Positions 28,806 to 38,797 of a DNA stretch of 64,000 nt are shown in pieces (positions within the stretch are counted from its first letter, which is position 1; the number at the start of each line of letters is the position of its first letter). A program made the translations under genes and the position numbers. Source of the stretch: Gammaproteobacteria bacterium (GTDB lineage Bacteria; Pseudomonadota; Gammaproteobacteria; Steroidobacterales; Woeseiaceae); contig JAHEGH010000001.1 of assembly GCA_024639825.1 (NCBI GenBank), positions 1 through 64,000 on the forward strand. The letters are read 5' to 3'. The notes beneath the pieces were generated by a model. That model was given only the letters and a program-made list of their open reading frames with translations, was not told where the DNA came from and made no database searches.

Positions 28806-29354
28806 ATGGGAAATCGACTAAGCAAGATCTACACACGCACCGGCGACGATGGTACGACCGGCCTCGGCGACGGCAGCCGCACTCCGAAGGATAGCGTGCG
28901 GGTGGAAGCGTATGGCACGGTCGACGAAGCCAATAGCGCCATCGGCCTGGTGCTGGCCCACGACGCGGTGCCGGATGATGTCCGCGTCTGCCTGACAGAA
29001 GCGCAGCATGACCTGTTCGAACTCGGGGGCGAGCTTTGCATTCCCGGCCACAGCGCCGTAACTCAGGCTTTTATCGATCGTCTCGAAAACGACCTCGATA
29101 AACTCAACGAGGACCTGCCACGCCTCAAGGAGTTTATCCTGCCGGGCGGTGGACCTGCCGCCGCTGCGTGCCACCTCGCGCGCACCATCGCACGCCGCGC
29201 GGAACGCCGTGTGTTTACGCTGTCGCAAACCGAGGATGTTCGACCGGAAGCCATCAAGTACCTCAACCGCCTTTCCGACCTGCTGTTCGTCATTGCTCGC
29301 GTACTCGCGCGCGCTGAGGATGGACAGGAAGTCCTGTGGAATCGCAGCAGGTAA
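28806..29354 (+). CDS. Cob(I)alamin adenosyltransferase, PduO type
   Basis: KIYTRTGDDGTTGLGDGSRTPKDSVRVEAYGTVDEANSAIG; start trimmed to MGNRLSK. Confidence 0.95.
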   Translation: MGNRLSKIYTRTGDDGTTGLGDGSRTPKDSVRVEAYGTVDEANSAIGLVLAHDAVPDDVRVCLTEAQHDLFELGGELCIPGHSAVTQAFIDRLENDLDKLNEDLPRLKEFILPGGGPAAAACHLARTIARRAERRVFTLSQTEDVRPEAIKYLNRLSDLLFVIARVLARAEDGQEVLWNRSR

Positions 29355-29360
29355 TAGTCC

Positions 29361-29792
29361 CTACAGGATCTTGCACATCATGAAAGCGTCACCCGGGCAC
29401 AACCCGGAGAACTCTGCGGTCTCCTGGATCGCAACCGGCGCCGACTGCCTGCCACGGATCCGGTAGCCCAGTTGCGCAAAGTACGGGTCCGCATCGATCG
29501 TTAGCAACCAGAGTTCGTCCACTCCCTTCTCCCGCGCATGCGCTTCCAGCGCCGCGACCAGTTGGCGACCCAGCCCAGCCGTCCGGGCGTCCTTCGCGAC
29601 CACCAGCGAGCGCAACAACCCGGCTTGACCGTAGGCTTCGAAGCCGATCGCGCCAACAACGCGTGCGTCATCGACCGCGACAAAAGCCAGGTGTTCCGCC
29701 GAAAGGTCCGCAACAGGTAGCCCGGCAGCGGACAGCATGGCCACTACCTGTGGCAGGTCCTCGCCTGATGCGGGTCGGATAGGCTTCGTCAT
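29361..29792 (-). CDS. GNAT N-acetyltransferase (ArsN2-like)
   Basis: LLRSLVVAKDARTAGLGRQLVAALEAHAREKG acetyl-CoA binding motif. Confidence 0.86.
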   Translation of the reverse strand: MTKPIRPASGEDLPQVVAMLSAAGLPVADLSAEHLAFVAVDDARVVGAIGFEAYGQAGLLRSLVVAKDARTAGLGRQLVAALEAHAREKGVDELWLLTIDADPYFAQLGYRIRGRQSAPVAIQETAEFSGLCPGDAFMMCKIL

Positions 29793-30646
29793 TGCTTCAT
29801 CTCACGATTCGTTCGCGACTGGTCGAGCGCAACACAGGCCGAACGCGCGGCCATGGCCAGACGCGGTGTGCCGCGCCCAATCGTCTCAGGCAGCAGGTAA
29901 AAGTTGCTGTAACGACCCGCCGCAAGGCCTGGCCAGCGCGCCCACTCAACGAAGGCCTCGTCACCGGCATTGGCAGCGGCCAGCATCACTTCCGGATCAC
30001 GATCCAGTACAGCCTCAACCGATACCGAGGGCGCGAATTCATCGAGATCATCAAAGATATTGCGCCCGCCGCACAAGCTAATGATCTCGCTGATGAAGTG
30101 CTCTCGATTGACGGTGTACAGCGGCCGCGCAGATATCTGGAAAAAAACATCAATGGGATCAGCATCGACGTAGCTGGCGCGCAGTGCTTCCAGCTCGCGT
30201 GTGAACTCGCTCGCGACTGCGTCCGCCGTTTCTCGCTGACCAGTCAGCTCGCCGACGCGGATCACGGCGTTCGCTACATCATCGAGATTGCGCGAGCGAA
30301 TCGCTGCAACCCGGAAACCACGCTGTCGCAGGTCGTCGACGGTGTGCGCGGGCATACCGCTTTCCCAGACGAGCAACAAGTCGGGCTGTAGCAGTGACAG
30401 CTGTTCCTGGTCGATCGAAAAAGCGTCGCCAATTTCCGGAAGCTCGAGGACCGCGCGGGGGTAATCCGACCAGGCACTGACGCCGACGAGTTGTTCGCCG
30501 GCACCGACGGCAAAGATGATTTCTGCAAGGTGCGGGGAGAACGTGACAACGCGCCGTGCCGTGTCAGTATCAGTCGCATCCGTTGCGGGTTTGGAGCAGG
30601 CACACAGCGCGGCGCAAAGGCACGCGAGCGTGAACATACGGATCAC
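29789..30646 (-). CDS. btuF: Periplasmic cobalamin/siderophore-binding lipoprotein (BtuF-like)
   Basis: Lipobox AALCACSKP; RRVVTFSPHLAEIIFAVGAGEQLVGVSAWSDYP; QPDLLLVWESG. Confidence 0.88.
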   Translation of the reverse strand: MIRMFTLACLCAALCACSKPATDATDTDTARRVVTFSPHLAEIIFAVGAGEQLVGVSAWSDYPRAVLELPEIGDAFSIDQEQLSLLQPDLLLVWESGMPAHTVDDLRQRGFRVAAIRSRNLDDVANAVIRVGELTGQRETADAVASEFTRELEALRASYVDADPIDVFFQISARPLYTVNREHFISEIISLCGGRNIFDDLDEFAPSVSVEAVLDRDPEVMLAAANAGDEAFVEWARWPGLAAGRYSNFYLLPETIGRGTPRLAMAARSACVALDQSRTNREMKQ

Positions 30647-31554
30647 TGCGTGAAGCCGTACAACGTCATGGCGGCGATAACCACAGCCCAGATCAGCAGC
30701 AGTTTGAACACCAGGTGGTTCGCGGCCTGTGCACCTCGAATAGCGCGCTCCGTGGCGGATTCGTCAGGCTTGGTTTGCAGGGCCAACGCTGCTATGCCAA
30801 CCCGTGCCAGCAGGTTTTCGCTGCGCTCCGATGTGGTCGCGTCCTTGTCTTCAGTTGGCGCACGCAGTGCGGCCAGCGCGTCATCCATATGTCCTGCTGC
30901 GGCATAGCCGACCGCGGTCAGGCGCGCAGGAATCCAGGCAAGCCAGCCATGCAACATCTCGGCTGCATCGCGAACACGCGCGGAACTGCCGTCAGCCCGT
31001 TCGTCCCGCGCGGCGGCAAATACGGCCCGGCGCCGAATCAGGTCGGTGGCGCGATAGGCCCAGGCGGCCAGCGGGCCAAGGATGACGAACCAGAAAACGA
31101 CGGCAAACAGACGATTGTTCGCCTGGACGCAAACGGCCGCCTCCACGCAGCTCGTGCGCTCATCTGTATCTGCAGGCACAACGTCTTCTACGATGGCCTT
31201 CGCGGCGATGTTTACCTGCTCGTCTTCTCCCGACTCGAGTGCCCGGCAATACTCGCCAACCTCTTCACCGATGTCTTGTGGACCCAGCGAGAAAAACAGC
31301 ACGACGATCGCGAGGAGCAGGTAGGTGAAGCCGGCCAGTGTGCTGCCGAGGAACCAGATCACGGCGAACACAGGCAGAACAAGAACCACCGCCAGCAGCA
31401 CGACGGGAATAATGGCGGGCCAGGCAGCGAGGCGATCTGCCTGGCGGAAGCCGACATCGATCAATCGATCTATCCAGCGCATGCGGCGCCAGTGGAAGAG
31501 CTGCGTTGCGAGTCGCTCGATTACGAGTCCAATGAGAAGTGCGATCAGGTTCAT
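30643..31554 (-). CDS. ampE: AmpE-like regulatory signalling modulator
   Basis: Multi-TM protein MNLIALLIGLVIERLATQLFHWRRMRWID; adjacent to ampD. Confidence 0.85.
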   Translation of the reverse strand: MNLIALLIGLVIERLATQLFHWRRMRWIDRLIDVGFRQADRLAAWPAIIPVVLLAVVLVLPVFAVIWFLGSTLAGFTYLLLAIVVLFFSLGPQDIGEEVGEYCRALESGEDEQVNIAAKAIVEDVVPADTDERTSCVEAAVCVQANNRLFAVVFWFVILGPLAAWAYRATDLIRRRAVFAAARDERADGSSARVRDAAEMLHGWLAWIPARLTAVGYAAAGHMDDALAALRAPTEDKDATTSERSENLLARVGIAALALQTKPDESATERAIRGAQAANHLVFKLLLIWAVVIAAMTLYGFTQ

Positions 31555-31560
31555 AGCGCG

Positions 31561-32139
31561 TCAGTCTGTGGGGTTGAGCCCATCATACAATCTGAACCAA
31601 TCGAAAGCAGGGCCGGGATCGCTTTTTCGACCTGGAGCGATATCACAATGCCCGGCGACCTCGCGTGGCGAAATGTCCGGATAGGCCACACACAAGGCTG
31701 CTATTACGCCCTGCAGCACCGGATACTGGCGGTCGTCATACGGAGTCTCGTCTTCACCTTCGAGCTCGATACCAATCGAAAAATCATTACAACGGTGATG
31801 TCCGCGAAAACAGGACTCACCCGCATGCCAGGCGCGCTGCGTAAACGGAACGAACTGCAGCAAACTCCCGTCGCGGCGGATCAGCAGATGTGCCGACACC
31901 TCGATACCCCGGATTTCCCCGAAGTAAGGGTGCGCATCCCAGTCGAGCTGGTTCGTAAACAACGCCTCGATCTCGGGTCCGCCGAATTCGCCCGGCGGCA
32001 GGCTGATGCCGTGGACGACGATCATTGTGGGCTCCGCCCCATCGGGCCGTGCATCGCAGTTGGGGCTGCCACAGAGGGTTGCCTGCTCAAGCAGGCCGGT
32101 GGCTTTGTCTATGGTGAAAAGGCATGATTTCGAAACCAT
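31561..32139 (-). CDS. ampD: 1,6-anhydro-N-acetylmuramyl-L-alanine amidase
   Basis: IVVHGISLPPGEFGGPEIEALFTNQLD; SAHLLIRRDG; CNDFSIGIELEG; GHCDIAPGRKSDPGPAFDW. Confidence 0.95.
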   Translation of the reverse strand: MVSKSCLFTIDKATGLLEQATLCGSPNCDARPDGAEPTMIVVHGISLPPGEFGGPEIEALFTNQLDWDAHPYFGEIRGIEVSAHLLIRRDGSLLQFVPFTQRAWHAGESCFRGHHRCNDFSIGIELEGEDETPYDDRQYPVLQGVIAALCVAYPDISPREVAGHCDIAPGRKSDPGPAFDWFRLYDGLNPTD

Positions 32140-32872
32140 GAAGACGAGGCTATTTGTTTCCGGGCAATTGATCAACGGCGCCGAACTGCTGATCGAGGGA
32201 GATCGGGCGCGCTACCTGGGTCGCGTACTGCGGCTGCGGGTCGGCGATGAGATCACGGTCTTCAATGGCGAGGGTCCGGAGTGGGCTGCGACGATTGACG
32301 CAATGACCAAGAGCACAGCAACGCTGCACATTGGTGAGCGTCATGAAGCGGGGGCCGAATCGCCGTTGAAGATTCACCTGGTACAGGGCATCTCGCGTGG
32401 CGAACGCATGGACTTCGTCGTACAAAAAGCGACCGAACTCGGGGTAAGGCGCATCACCCCGGTCCTCACAGAGTATGGCGTCGTGAAACTCGATCAGGCT
32501 CGCGGTCAAAAACGGCGTGATCACTGGGAGAGCGTCGCGACCAGCGCCTGTGAGCAGTCCGGGCGCACACGCCTGCCGCTCATCGATGCACCGATGACGC
32601 TCAAAGACTGGTTTGGCAGCAGGTCAGCCGAGGTTGACGCCGAGCTGGTACTCATGCCGGGAGCGGCCTCTTCCCTCGCAGCGATCGACACGTCCACCAC
32701 CACGGTCTGCCTGCTAATCGGACCAGAAGGCGGCTTTAGCGAAATAGAATATGAGGATGCAGCCATTGCCGGATTCAGCGCCGTGTCGTTAGGCCCGCGG
32801 ATACTGCGGACGGAGACCGCGGCGGTCGCCGCCTTGTCTGTATTGCAGTCGCGTTTGGGTGACCTGGCCTGA
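32138..32872 (+). CDS. rsmE: 16S rRNA m3U1498 methyltransferase
   Basis: YLGRVLRLRVGDEITVFNGEG; FVVQKATELGVRRITPVLTE; IGPEGGFSEIEYEDA; SLGPRILRTETAA. Confidence 0.95.
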   Translation: MKTRLFVSGQLINGAELLIEGDRARYLGRVLRLRVGDEITVFNGEGPEWAATIDAMTKSTATLHIGERHEAGAESPLKIHLVQGISRGERMDFVVQKATELGVRRITPVLTEYGVVKLDQARGQKRRDHWESVATSACEQSGRTRLPLIDAPMTLKDWFGSRSAEVDAELVLMPGAASSLAAIDTSTTTVCLLIGPEGGFSEIEYEDAAIAGFSAVSLGPRILRTETAAVAALSVLQSRLGDLA

Positions 32873-33343
32873 TCAGGCCTGCAGGGACTCTCTTGCCAGC
32901 ATCGCTTCGAGTTTCTCGAGATTGGGAATCAGCGGAAACTCATTGATCATTTTCACGCGACAGAGTACGGGCGCGTCCTGCGGCCAGCCTTCTGTCGTGT
33001 GCAGCTGCAAAACGTCCTTGTTCACACGCACCAGCTGCGGGAAACCCTGCGTCAGTACGCCGAAATAGCCTGTCTTGAGTTGCCCCGTACTCGCATAGAA
33101 CACAACGATTCGCGTTCGGCCTGTTATGGCAGGCACGCCCTTGCCCAACGCGCCCTCGAACGCGATAACCGGGAGCGGCCGGCCATTCCAGGTAACGCTG
33201 CCCAGCATCCAGTCGTGTGCTCCGGCTTCCTGCTCCGGCGACGAGAAGCGCACCACTTCGGCTACGCAGGCACGGGGTACGATCAGGCGATCCTCGGCCA
33301 GCGGAATGAGCAGGCTATACAGTTCTTCGGTTTCGCTGCTCAC
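32873..33343 (-). CDS. CheW-like protein (ChpC-like)
   Basis: CheW-fold sequence (RLIVPRACVAEVV...WNGRPLPVIAFEG), ATGA-overlapping downstream of chpA. Confidence 0.85.
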   Translation of the reverse strand: MSSETEELYSLLIPLAEDRLIVPRACVAEVVRFSSPEQEAGAHDWMLGSVTWNGRPLPVIAFEGALGKGVPAITGRTRIVVFYASTGQLKTGYFGVLTQGFPQLVRVNKDVLQLHTTEGWPQDAPVLCRVKMINEFPLIPNLEKLEAMLARESLQA

Positions 33344-36300
33344 TGCAGTTCAATCCCTCTTTCTTCCAATTGCCGGCGTATTGCCTCGAGCAGCTGCGAA
33401 TCCTGGTACGGCTTGCCGAGGTAGTCGTTGACGCCCAGCTCGATGGCACGCGCACGGTGTTTGTCACCGACACGCGACGTAATCATGATGATCGGCACAT
33501 CCGCGACGCGCGGATCGTTGCGTACGTGCGAAGCAAATTCATAACCGTCCATGCGCGGCATCTCAATATCGAGGAGGATGACGTCCGGCTTGTGATCCTG
33601 CATAACGCTGATCGCGTCGAGGCCGTCTTTGGCGGTTTCCACGCGCAGACCGCTGCGATGCAGGAAGCGCTCGGTTACGCGGCGCACGGTAATCGAATCG
33701 TCGACAACCAGTGCAAGCGGCCGATCATCGCTTGGCGTTGGCGCCGCCGACTTAAGCTCGACCACGGGTGCGCCGGTCCGCACCAACGCATGAATATCAA
33801 GAATCAGAATGATGCGACCGTCGCCGAGAATAGTGGCACCCGAGACTCCACGAATACTCGCCAGCTGCGGACCCACCGCTTTCACGACGATCTCGCGGCT
33901 CGCCAACATCTCATCGACGAGCAGCGCGGCAGAGTATTCGCCGGCGTGCACAAGAATGACGGGCACGGATGCCTCTTCCTCCGGCAGTTTCGCCGCCTGT
34001 CCACCAAGGTACATGCCCAGGTGGCGGAATTTATAGCTCTGCTCGCCGTACTGGTAACTCGGTTCGCTGTGGCTCAGCAGGCTCTCGAGCTCACCACGCG
34101 GAATTCGGGCTACCCCTTCTACGGTCGGCAAGGGCAGCGCATAGACCTCTTCACCGGTGCGCACAATAAGCGCCTGGGTAATTGCCAGAGTGAACGGCAG
34201 CCGCACAGTGAAGTTAGTGCCCTGACCGGTCACTGAAGAAATCCGCAACGAGCCGCCGAGTTTCTTGACCTCATTGGCGACAACGTCCATGCCCACACCG
34301 CGTCCTGCGGACTGTGTCACGGTACCGGCTGTTGAAAAGCCCGGCGTCAATACGAGGTCCATGATCTCTTCGTCGGTAACCTTGCTCTCCGGACTCAGCA
34401 ATTCCATCTCGTAGGCCTTGCGCCGAATCGACTCAACATTCAGTCCCGCGCCGTCATCGGACACATCGATGACCATCTCCGCACCCTCGCGATGCAGGCG
34501 GATAGTGATACGCCCGACAGCGGGCTTGCCGGCTTTTTGGCGTGCGCTCGCATCTTCAATGCCATGCACGACGGCATTGCGCAACATGTGCTCGAACGGC
34601 GGCATCATCTTGTCGAGCACCTGGCGATCGAGCTCACCCGAGGCGCCTTCCACGGCCAGTTCAGCGCGTTTCCCGGCCTCCTCCGCGACCTGCCGCACGA
34701 GCCGGGTCAGGCGCGGGACATGCCGATCGAACGGCACCATGCGCGTGCGCATCAGGCCATCCTGCAGTTCTGCCGTTACTCGGGACTGCTGTACGAGCAA
34801 ACCCTCAGCCTCAGTGGTAACCGCCTTCAAAAGGTCCTTGAGACTACCCAGATCATTGGCCGACTCGGCCAGCGCGCGCGACAGCTGCTGAATATTCGAA
34901 TATCGATCGAGTTCGAGCGGATCAAAATCGCGTGCCACCAGCGTGTCCTGATGGCCATGCATGATCTGCGCTTCCGTTTCGATCTCTAGCTTACGCAGTT
35001 GTTCACGCAGCCGCGCAACAGTCTGTTCGAGTTCATCGACGTGGAATTCAAACGAGCTAACCTGCTGATTCAGGCGCGAGTGATAGATACTGATCTCGCC
35101 TGCCGCGTTGAGCAGGTCTTCCAGCAGATCCGCATCAACACGCGCGAACTCCTGTCGCTGGTCGGCGGTTCGCAGCGGCCGGACGTCGGCCGGTGCTTTC
35201 TTCGCTGCCGCGGGTTTCTCGGCCGACGGTGGCGGTGTCGCCGGTGTCACTTTGGGCGCGTCCACAACCTCCGGCTCAGGCTCTGGCTCTGGCTCAGGCT
35301 CAGGCTCTGGCTCTGGCTCTGGCTCTGGCTTGGGCTCGGGCTCGGGCTCGACTACGGCCAGCGCTTCTTCGACAGGCGTCTCTTTGCTGGCACCGATCTG
35401 GGCAAGCTCATCGGCCAGCGGCGAATCCACGATCACCATGCTGACCGTGTCATCCGGCTCGATCGTGAACGCTACTGACGGCGCCTCTTCGACGCTCGTA
35501 TCGTCGGGCGCCATTTCCACATCCGTATCATCGGCAACCTCGAATCCGGCGTTGGCCTGCTGGATACGCTGCACCAGTTCGGCGGCAGCACGCACCGGTT
35601 TGCTCGCGATCACCAGATCACGCATACGGTGCAATTCATCGATTGCCCGCTGCAAGAGGTCTTCTACTGCGGGGGTGGCCTTGACGCGACCGTCGTCCAC
35701 CGAAATCAGGAGCGTCTCGATTTCGTGGCTCAGGTTGCCCATCGAGGTGATGCCGGCCATACGTGCACCACCCTTCAAGGTGTGCAGGTGACGCCTGAGT
35801 TCATCCATCGGCTGCGCCGACCGTTCCTTGATCCACTCAACGAGCGCTTTGTCCGCGGACTCGAGCAGCTCCGCCGATTCTTCCGTGAAGATCGCCGCGA
35901 TCTCCGCATCGTACTCGGCATCCTCAGCGGCCTCTTCGATCAGGGGCTCGGGCGCGGGCACCGCGGCGGGCGGCGCCGGCTTCTTCGGCGGTGGCGCCGG
36001 TATCGACGCGGCCTGAACGGCATTCGTCAGCCGCGTAATGTGCTCAATGAGCGCCGTGTAATCAGCCCGGTCACGATCCGGGTTATTGATATCGCCAACG
36101 ATACTGTTGATGGCGCGCGAAGCGGCGCGCAAAGCGTCAAGTCCCGACTTCTGGAACCCGATCTTGTGGTCGTAGATGTGCCGGACGAAGCGATTCAGCG
36201 CAGCCGCCACGGCGACACCACGATCGACGTTCGCCATGTTCGCGCTGCCGTGCAGCGTGTGACAGGCACGATGCAGTTTGTCGGTGACATCGAACGGCGG

Positions 36301-38757
36301 CTCGTGGCCCTCGCAAGCCTCAAGATAATCCGTAATGACTTTGAGGTGCCCGGCCGTCTCCTTGGAGAAGATGTCATGCAGAACCGGATCCATCTCCAGC
36401 GCACGCTCGTCGGCGACCGGCGCGTCGCTTACCGGTCGGCTAACCGTCAGCATCGCTGCATTCGGATCGCCGTCTGCAAAGGCATTCGCCCTCGCGATCA
36501 GGAGACTGATATCGGATGTTGGCTCGGCTCCAACCTCGAGCTGTTCAATGAGCTCGGGCACTGCCGCGGCTGCCTGCAGCACGAAGTCGACCATCGGCGG
36601 TGTGCGCTTGAGCGTGCGGTTTATCAGGCGATTTAGAAGGTTCTCGACCGCCCAGGCATACTCGCCAATGCGCTCGGCGCCGACCATACGGCCACTGCCT
36701 TTGAGCGTGTGGAACGAACGCCGCACCGTGATGAGCATCTCCATGTCGTCAGGCGAGGCCGCCCAGGGCGGAAGATGCCGCTTGATCGACGCGATTTCCT
36801 GCTTGGCTTCCTCGATGAATATCTCGAGAAGCTCGGGATCCGGATGCTCGGCATCCGGGGCCACGACAGGCAGAGGCATGACCTCTGTCGCCTGCATTTG
36901 CGCTTCGCGTGTCGCCGCCTCCGCCAAAGCACGTTGCCCAACAGCCTCGATATCGAGGGCTTCGAGTTTTTGCGTCGGCTCGGCCGCGGTTTCCGGTGCC
37001 GTGAACGTTGTCTCCCGGAGCCGCTGTTCGACGTCTCGCAACACAGCCAGGCACGCTTCGGCATTATCGAGCATGTACCAGGGCTCACTTCGCCCGGCCT
37101 TGACCGTTTCCATGTAGTACTCAATGGAAACAATGGCATCGGCGAGCCGATCGGTTTCCTTCTGCGTCAGCCCAAGAGGTCCGCCGGCGCCGAGCATCGC
37201 TGTCACCAGGTTGCCAACGCGATCCACCACTTCCATGGCCCGCGTCTTGTCGAGCATGAGCAGGCCCGCTTTAATACCGTTGATCAGCGACGGAACATTG
37301 TCGAGTCCGGCGGACGGCGCCTGCGCCGCAATACTCTGGCTGATCGTCTCCTTAATACGCGCGAGGTTGATGATGCACTCGCGCATGACTGACTCCGCCA
37401 CCTTGCGGAATTCATCGTCGTTTTCGGGCGCGCCCTCAGCTTCCACCGGAGCCGGCATCGTAAGACGGATCAGCTGTTGTTCGAGTCGATCCTCTACGCG
37501 TAGCAGCGTCGAGGCAATGTCGAGAATGATGCGATCGTTGGCAACGCCGCCCAGCTCAACAACAGACTTCAGGCGATCGATCTCGCCGTCAATATCGCCA
37601 CGCAGTTCACCGAGCCCCAGCACACCGAGCGTGTCACTGATCTTCTTCAACAACTCGAGCTGCGGCACAAGTTCCGAGGACTTGTTCATCCCCGTGCGCA
37701 CGAAGATATCGAGAACGTCCTTGACCTTTCCGAGGTCCTCGCGAATCGCCGAACCAACCGTCTCCATGAGCTTGACGCTTGGCGCCGACAGCGCCTCGCG
37801 CGCGCTCTCAACCTGTTCGTCGCCCGGCAGCAATTCGGCCAGGTTGAACGCCGCTCGAATATCGCCAATGCGCTCACCAGAGCTGGACGAGCGTGCAACG
37901 TAGTAAAGAAGATTATTCAGCAGGTCATCAATCGGATGCTTCTCGAACGCGAGCAGGCCTTCGTCGATGACATATTTGAGTTGCCGGTCGGCCTGGCCTA
38001 GCAGGCGCTTCAGGGCGACGGAAGTTTCGAGCCCGCCATTCTGCAGGGACTCGAGTACGCCGCCGACTACCCACCACAACTGGTACATGTCGTCGCGCGT
38101 CGCTGAATGCTCCAGCGCCGCCGCAACCTTGGTCAGGGTATCGAGGTGGCGTTTGCTGTCACCACCCTTGATCCAGCCGAGCAACGCCAACTGGAACTTC
38201 GGTCGCAGCCGTTGGGCAACGACAAGAGGATCTTCACCGGTACCTTTGCGTGCACCCGCCCTGTCCTCGGAGCGCTTTGGCGACAGGTTAAGCAGCAGCA
38301 GCGTACCTTCAGAAAGCAATGGCTCGCCACGTGCGGCGCGCAGATCATTGAGCATCGGCAGCAATACGAGCGCGATATCACGACCACCGCCAAGCAGTCT
38401 TTCGATATAAATCGGCAGCTGGACCATCGAACGGGTCAGCGCGTCCAGTCCATCCTCTCGCCCTTTGCCTGATCGCAACGCCGAGAGGTAGCTGCAGGTC
38501 AGCTCCATTTCCTCGACGAGCAGCGCCGCACCGTAGGTTTCAGTCATGCGCAATGCGCCGACAGCCTGGTGCAGCAACTCGCCGGCACGCGTTAGCGCTG
38601 CTGTGCCACCTCGACCGTCAACGCAGTCCTCCAGCGCGAGGTGCGCATTGCGAATCGTCTCCATGAGCTCGGTACTGACGATCGCCAGCGCGCTAACAGC
38701 GCCCTGGCCGCCAGCATCGCCGATCATGTGCTCATGAATACCCGTGTCGCCCGTCAT
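33340..38757 (-). CDS. chpA: ChpA/PilL-like hybrid histidine kinase with Hpt domains, CheW-like domain and REC
   Basis: Hpt motifs [27 protein letters not shown]; HATPase ([22 protein letters not shown]); C-terminal REC [12 protein letters not shown]...[14 protein letters not shown]. Confidence 0.95.
   Translation of the reverse strand: [1805 protein letters not shown]
35276..35350 (-). repeat. In-frame (Pro-Glu)n tandem repeat within chpA linker
   Basis: GGCTCN hexamer-type repeats encoding [29 protein letters not shown]. Confidence 0.9.
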
Positions 38758-38797
38758 CTGGTCGTCCGTGTCGCTCGCGAATCCAGCTCCAAGAGCC

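Noticed and set aside
30715-32127. 470-aa plus-strand ORF across ampE and ampD
   Set aside because: Antisense to two recognised genes; low-complexity translation without known motifs.
35629-36636. 335-aa ORF opposite chpA, plus other long plus-strand ORFs there
   Set aside because: Antisense frames of the Hpt region of chpA; no independent coding evidence.
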